A stretch of 64,000 bases of DNA, from positions 372,001 to 436,000 of the forward strand of contig JACKFA010000003.1 of the NCBI GenBank assembly GCA_020632715.1, read 5' to 3'. How positions within the stretch are numbered: position 1 is the first letter of the stretch; every line of letters starts with the position of its first letter. Shown one piece after another: positions 62,912-64,000 of this stretch. Both the position numbers and the translations under genes were made by a program. Source of the stretch: Deltaproteobacteria bacterium (lineage in GTDB: Bacteria; Myxococcota_A; UBA9042; PHBI01). The notes beneath the pieces were generated by a model that was not told where the DNA came from, searched no databases, and saw only the letters and a list, made by a program, of their open reading frames with translations.

Positions 62912-64000
62912 CGCGCCCCCTCGAGGTCGGCGAGCCGCACGATGAAGCGCCCGTCGGCGTTCGCGGCCTCGAGCCCCTTGATCTCGAGCGTGAGCGCCGT
63001 CTCCGTGCGCTCCGTCACCCGCACGAGCGCCGCGCGCGCGGCCCGCGCCACGATCGGCCCCGTCGCCGACAGCCGGAGCGGCAGCGGCTCGACCGCCGGG
63101 GTGAACACGCGCGTCGGCTCCGGCGGGCGCGCGAGCTCCGCCCTCGGCGCGTTGTCCTCGTGGCCGGCGGGGCCCCAGGACCACGGGCGCGCCGCCGCGC
63201 TCTTCACCCAGCCGTGGAAGGCGAGCGAGGTCGTGCCCCCGACGACGCTGACCCAGGCGCCCTCCTGGCGCATGGCCGTCGCGACGCCGCCGCGCTCGCC
63301 TGCCTCGCGGAAGCCGAGCACCGCCACGCGCTTGCCGCCCGGCGCGTCGTAGAGCGGCGTCCCCGGCTTCAGCGCGACCTGCCCGCCGCCGGCGCCGATG
63401 CCGCCACCGAGCACCGCGAGCGGGGCCGCCACGAGGTCCTCGCACGCGAGCTTCGCCTCCACCCGCCGCGGGGTCGCCCCCGGCCCGAGGTCCGCCCGCA
63501 CGACCACCTCGCCGTCGCTGGCCCGCGAGAGCGTGACCGGCGCCCCGTGGCGGAGCGCGACGAAGCCCCCCGCGACGACGTCGAGCTCGCGTCGGAGCAC
63601 GTAGCCGCCGCCGCCCGGGATCCACACGGGGCCCTCGAGCGCCGCCACGCGCACCTCGCTCGCGCCCCCGCGCCGCGCGGCCGGCGCGAGCGTCGCCGGC
63701 AGCTCGGCCGCGATCGTCCCGATCGGCTGCTTCCCGGCGGCGTCGGCGAACACGCGCCCACCGCGGAGGGGCGTCGCGAGGACGCAGCGCGCGACGTCCT
63801 CCTCGGGCGCCGACGCTCCCGAGAGCGCGGCGAGCTCTCGCCGCACGCCCGCGCAGGCGGCCACCGCCTCGGGGCAGCGCGCGAGCCCCTTCTGCACGCG
63901 CGCGGCCTTCTCCCGCACGTACACGACGAGCGGCTCGCGCATCCTGACGAGCTCCGCGTTCGGCTGCAGGAGCTCCCGCGCCGCCGTTTGCATCCGCTTC
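62908..64000 (-). CDS. periplasmic protein related to its downstream neighbour (5' end may lie outside)
   Basis: At least 361 aa, open to the right edge; ATG 63993 has no signal peptide after it, so the start is probably beyond the window. A Cys-containing helical part (about 30-75) is followed by beta-rich domains and the C-terminal segment LPLRLSATGPIVARAARAALVRVTERTETALTLEIKGL ... FIVRLADL. An SH3-like segment (about 200-275; PLYDAPGGKRVAVLGF, GAWVSVVGG) is possible. Overlaps the next gene by four bases. Confidence 0.7.
   Translation of the reverse strand, partial: KRMQTAARELLQPNAELVRMREPLVVYVREKAARVQKGLARCPEAVAACAGVRRELAALSGASAPEEDVARCVLATPLRGGRVFADAAGKQPIGTIAAELPATLAPAARRGGASEVRVAALEGPVWIPGGGGYVLRRELDVVAGGFVALRHGAPVTLSRASDGEVVVRADLGPGATPRRVEAKLACEDLVAAPLAVLGGGIGAGGGQVALKPGTPLYDAPGGKRVAVLGFREAGERGGVATAMRQEGAWVSVVGGTTSLAFHGWVKSAAARPWSWGPAGHEDNAPRAELARPPEPTRVFTPAVEPLPLRLSATGPIVARAARAALVRVTERTETALTLEIKGLEAANADGRFIVRLADLEGAR

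Overview
This 64 kb window comes from a very GC-rich (roughly 72-74% G+C by eye) Gram-negative bacterial chromosome. The gene content points to a predatory or social deltaproteobacterium-like lineage, most likely Myxococcota. It has many secreted Cys-rich lipoproteins with Asp/Thr/Ala-rich linkers after the lipobox, a eukaryotic-type Ser/Thr kinase, an FHA-containing sigma-54 activator, a MalT-like ATPase regulator, and many proteins of unknown function with signal peptides. I assign Myxococcota by family knowledge, not by any 16S or marker search. I saw no rRNA, tRNA, insertion sequence, prophage or CRISPR array.

Layout: 1-1.5 kb is the end of a cytochrome bc operon (Rieske protein, then cytochrome b running off the left edge). 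1.5-12.7 kb holds secreted Cys-rich lipoproteins, an SDR relative that has lost its catalytic residues, a large STAND/TPR regulator, and a three-gene overlapping unit headed by a Kazal/antistasin-like lipoprotein. 12.7-17.1 kb carries gamma-glutamyltransferase, a DnaJ-type co-chaperone, a peroxiredoxin and an HD alarmone-hydrolase-like protein. 17.1-23.3 kb is a surface-polysaccharide locus (sulfotransferase, GT2, Stealth-type phosphotransferase, Wzt-like ATPase, Wzm-like permease, exostosin-type GT). 23.3-33 kb has stress and nucleic-acid genes: an fRMsr-type reductase, a degenerate RNase D-like/HRDC protein, a TerF-type vWA protein with an 11-residue repeat tail, a TPM-like protein and an ATP-dependent DNA ligase. 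33-49 kb holds two large lipoproteins, MutM, TetR, two tandem deoxynucleoside kinases, a MATE transporter, an acyltransferase, Tpx, TPMT and a rhomboid. 49-57 kb is a regulatory module: FHA sigma-54 activator, palindromic enhancer, sigma-54 promoter, transglutaminase-like protein, thioredoxin, and a convergent Ser/Thr kinase operon. 57-64 kb holds an M17 aminopeptidase, UDP-glucuronate decarboxylase, an M3 oligopeptidase and two related periplasmic proteins.

Three signals deserve most attention. (1) A dispersed palindrome family around TGTTGCAGTGCAACA sits inside genes, often as inverted pairs, in small islands of AT-richer rare codons. (2) A complete sigma-54 control unit at 49.1-49.4 kb lies beside a Ser/Thr kinase that could drive its FHA activator. 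(3) A TerF-type vWA protein, TPM protein, DNA ligase and nuclease-dead RNase D relative lie together, separated by a 21-bp minisatellite. A practical warning: five apparent one-base deletions, mostly in C/G runs, break three genes between 52.3 and 61 kb. They all have the same sign and look like assembly errors rather than biology.
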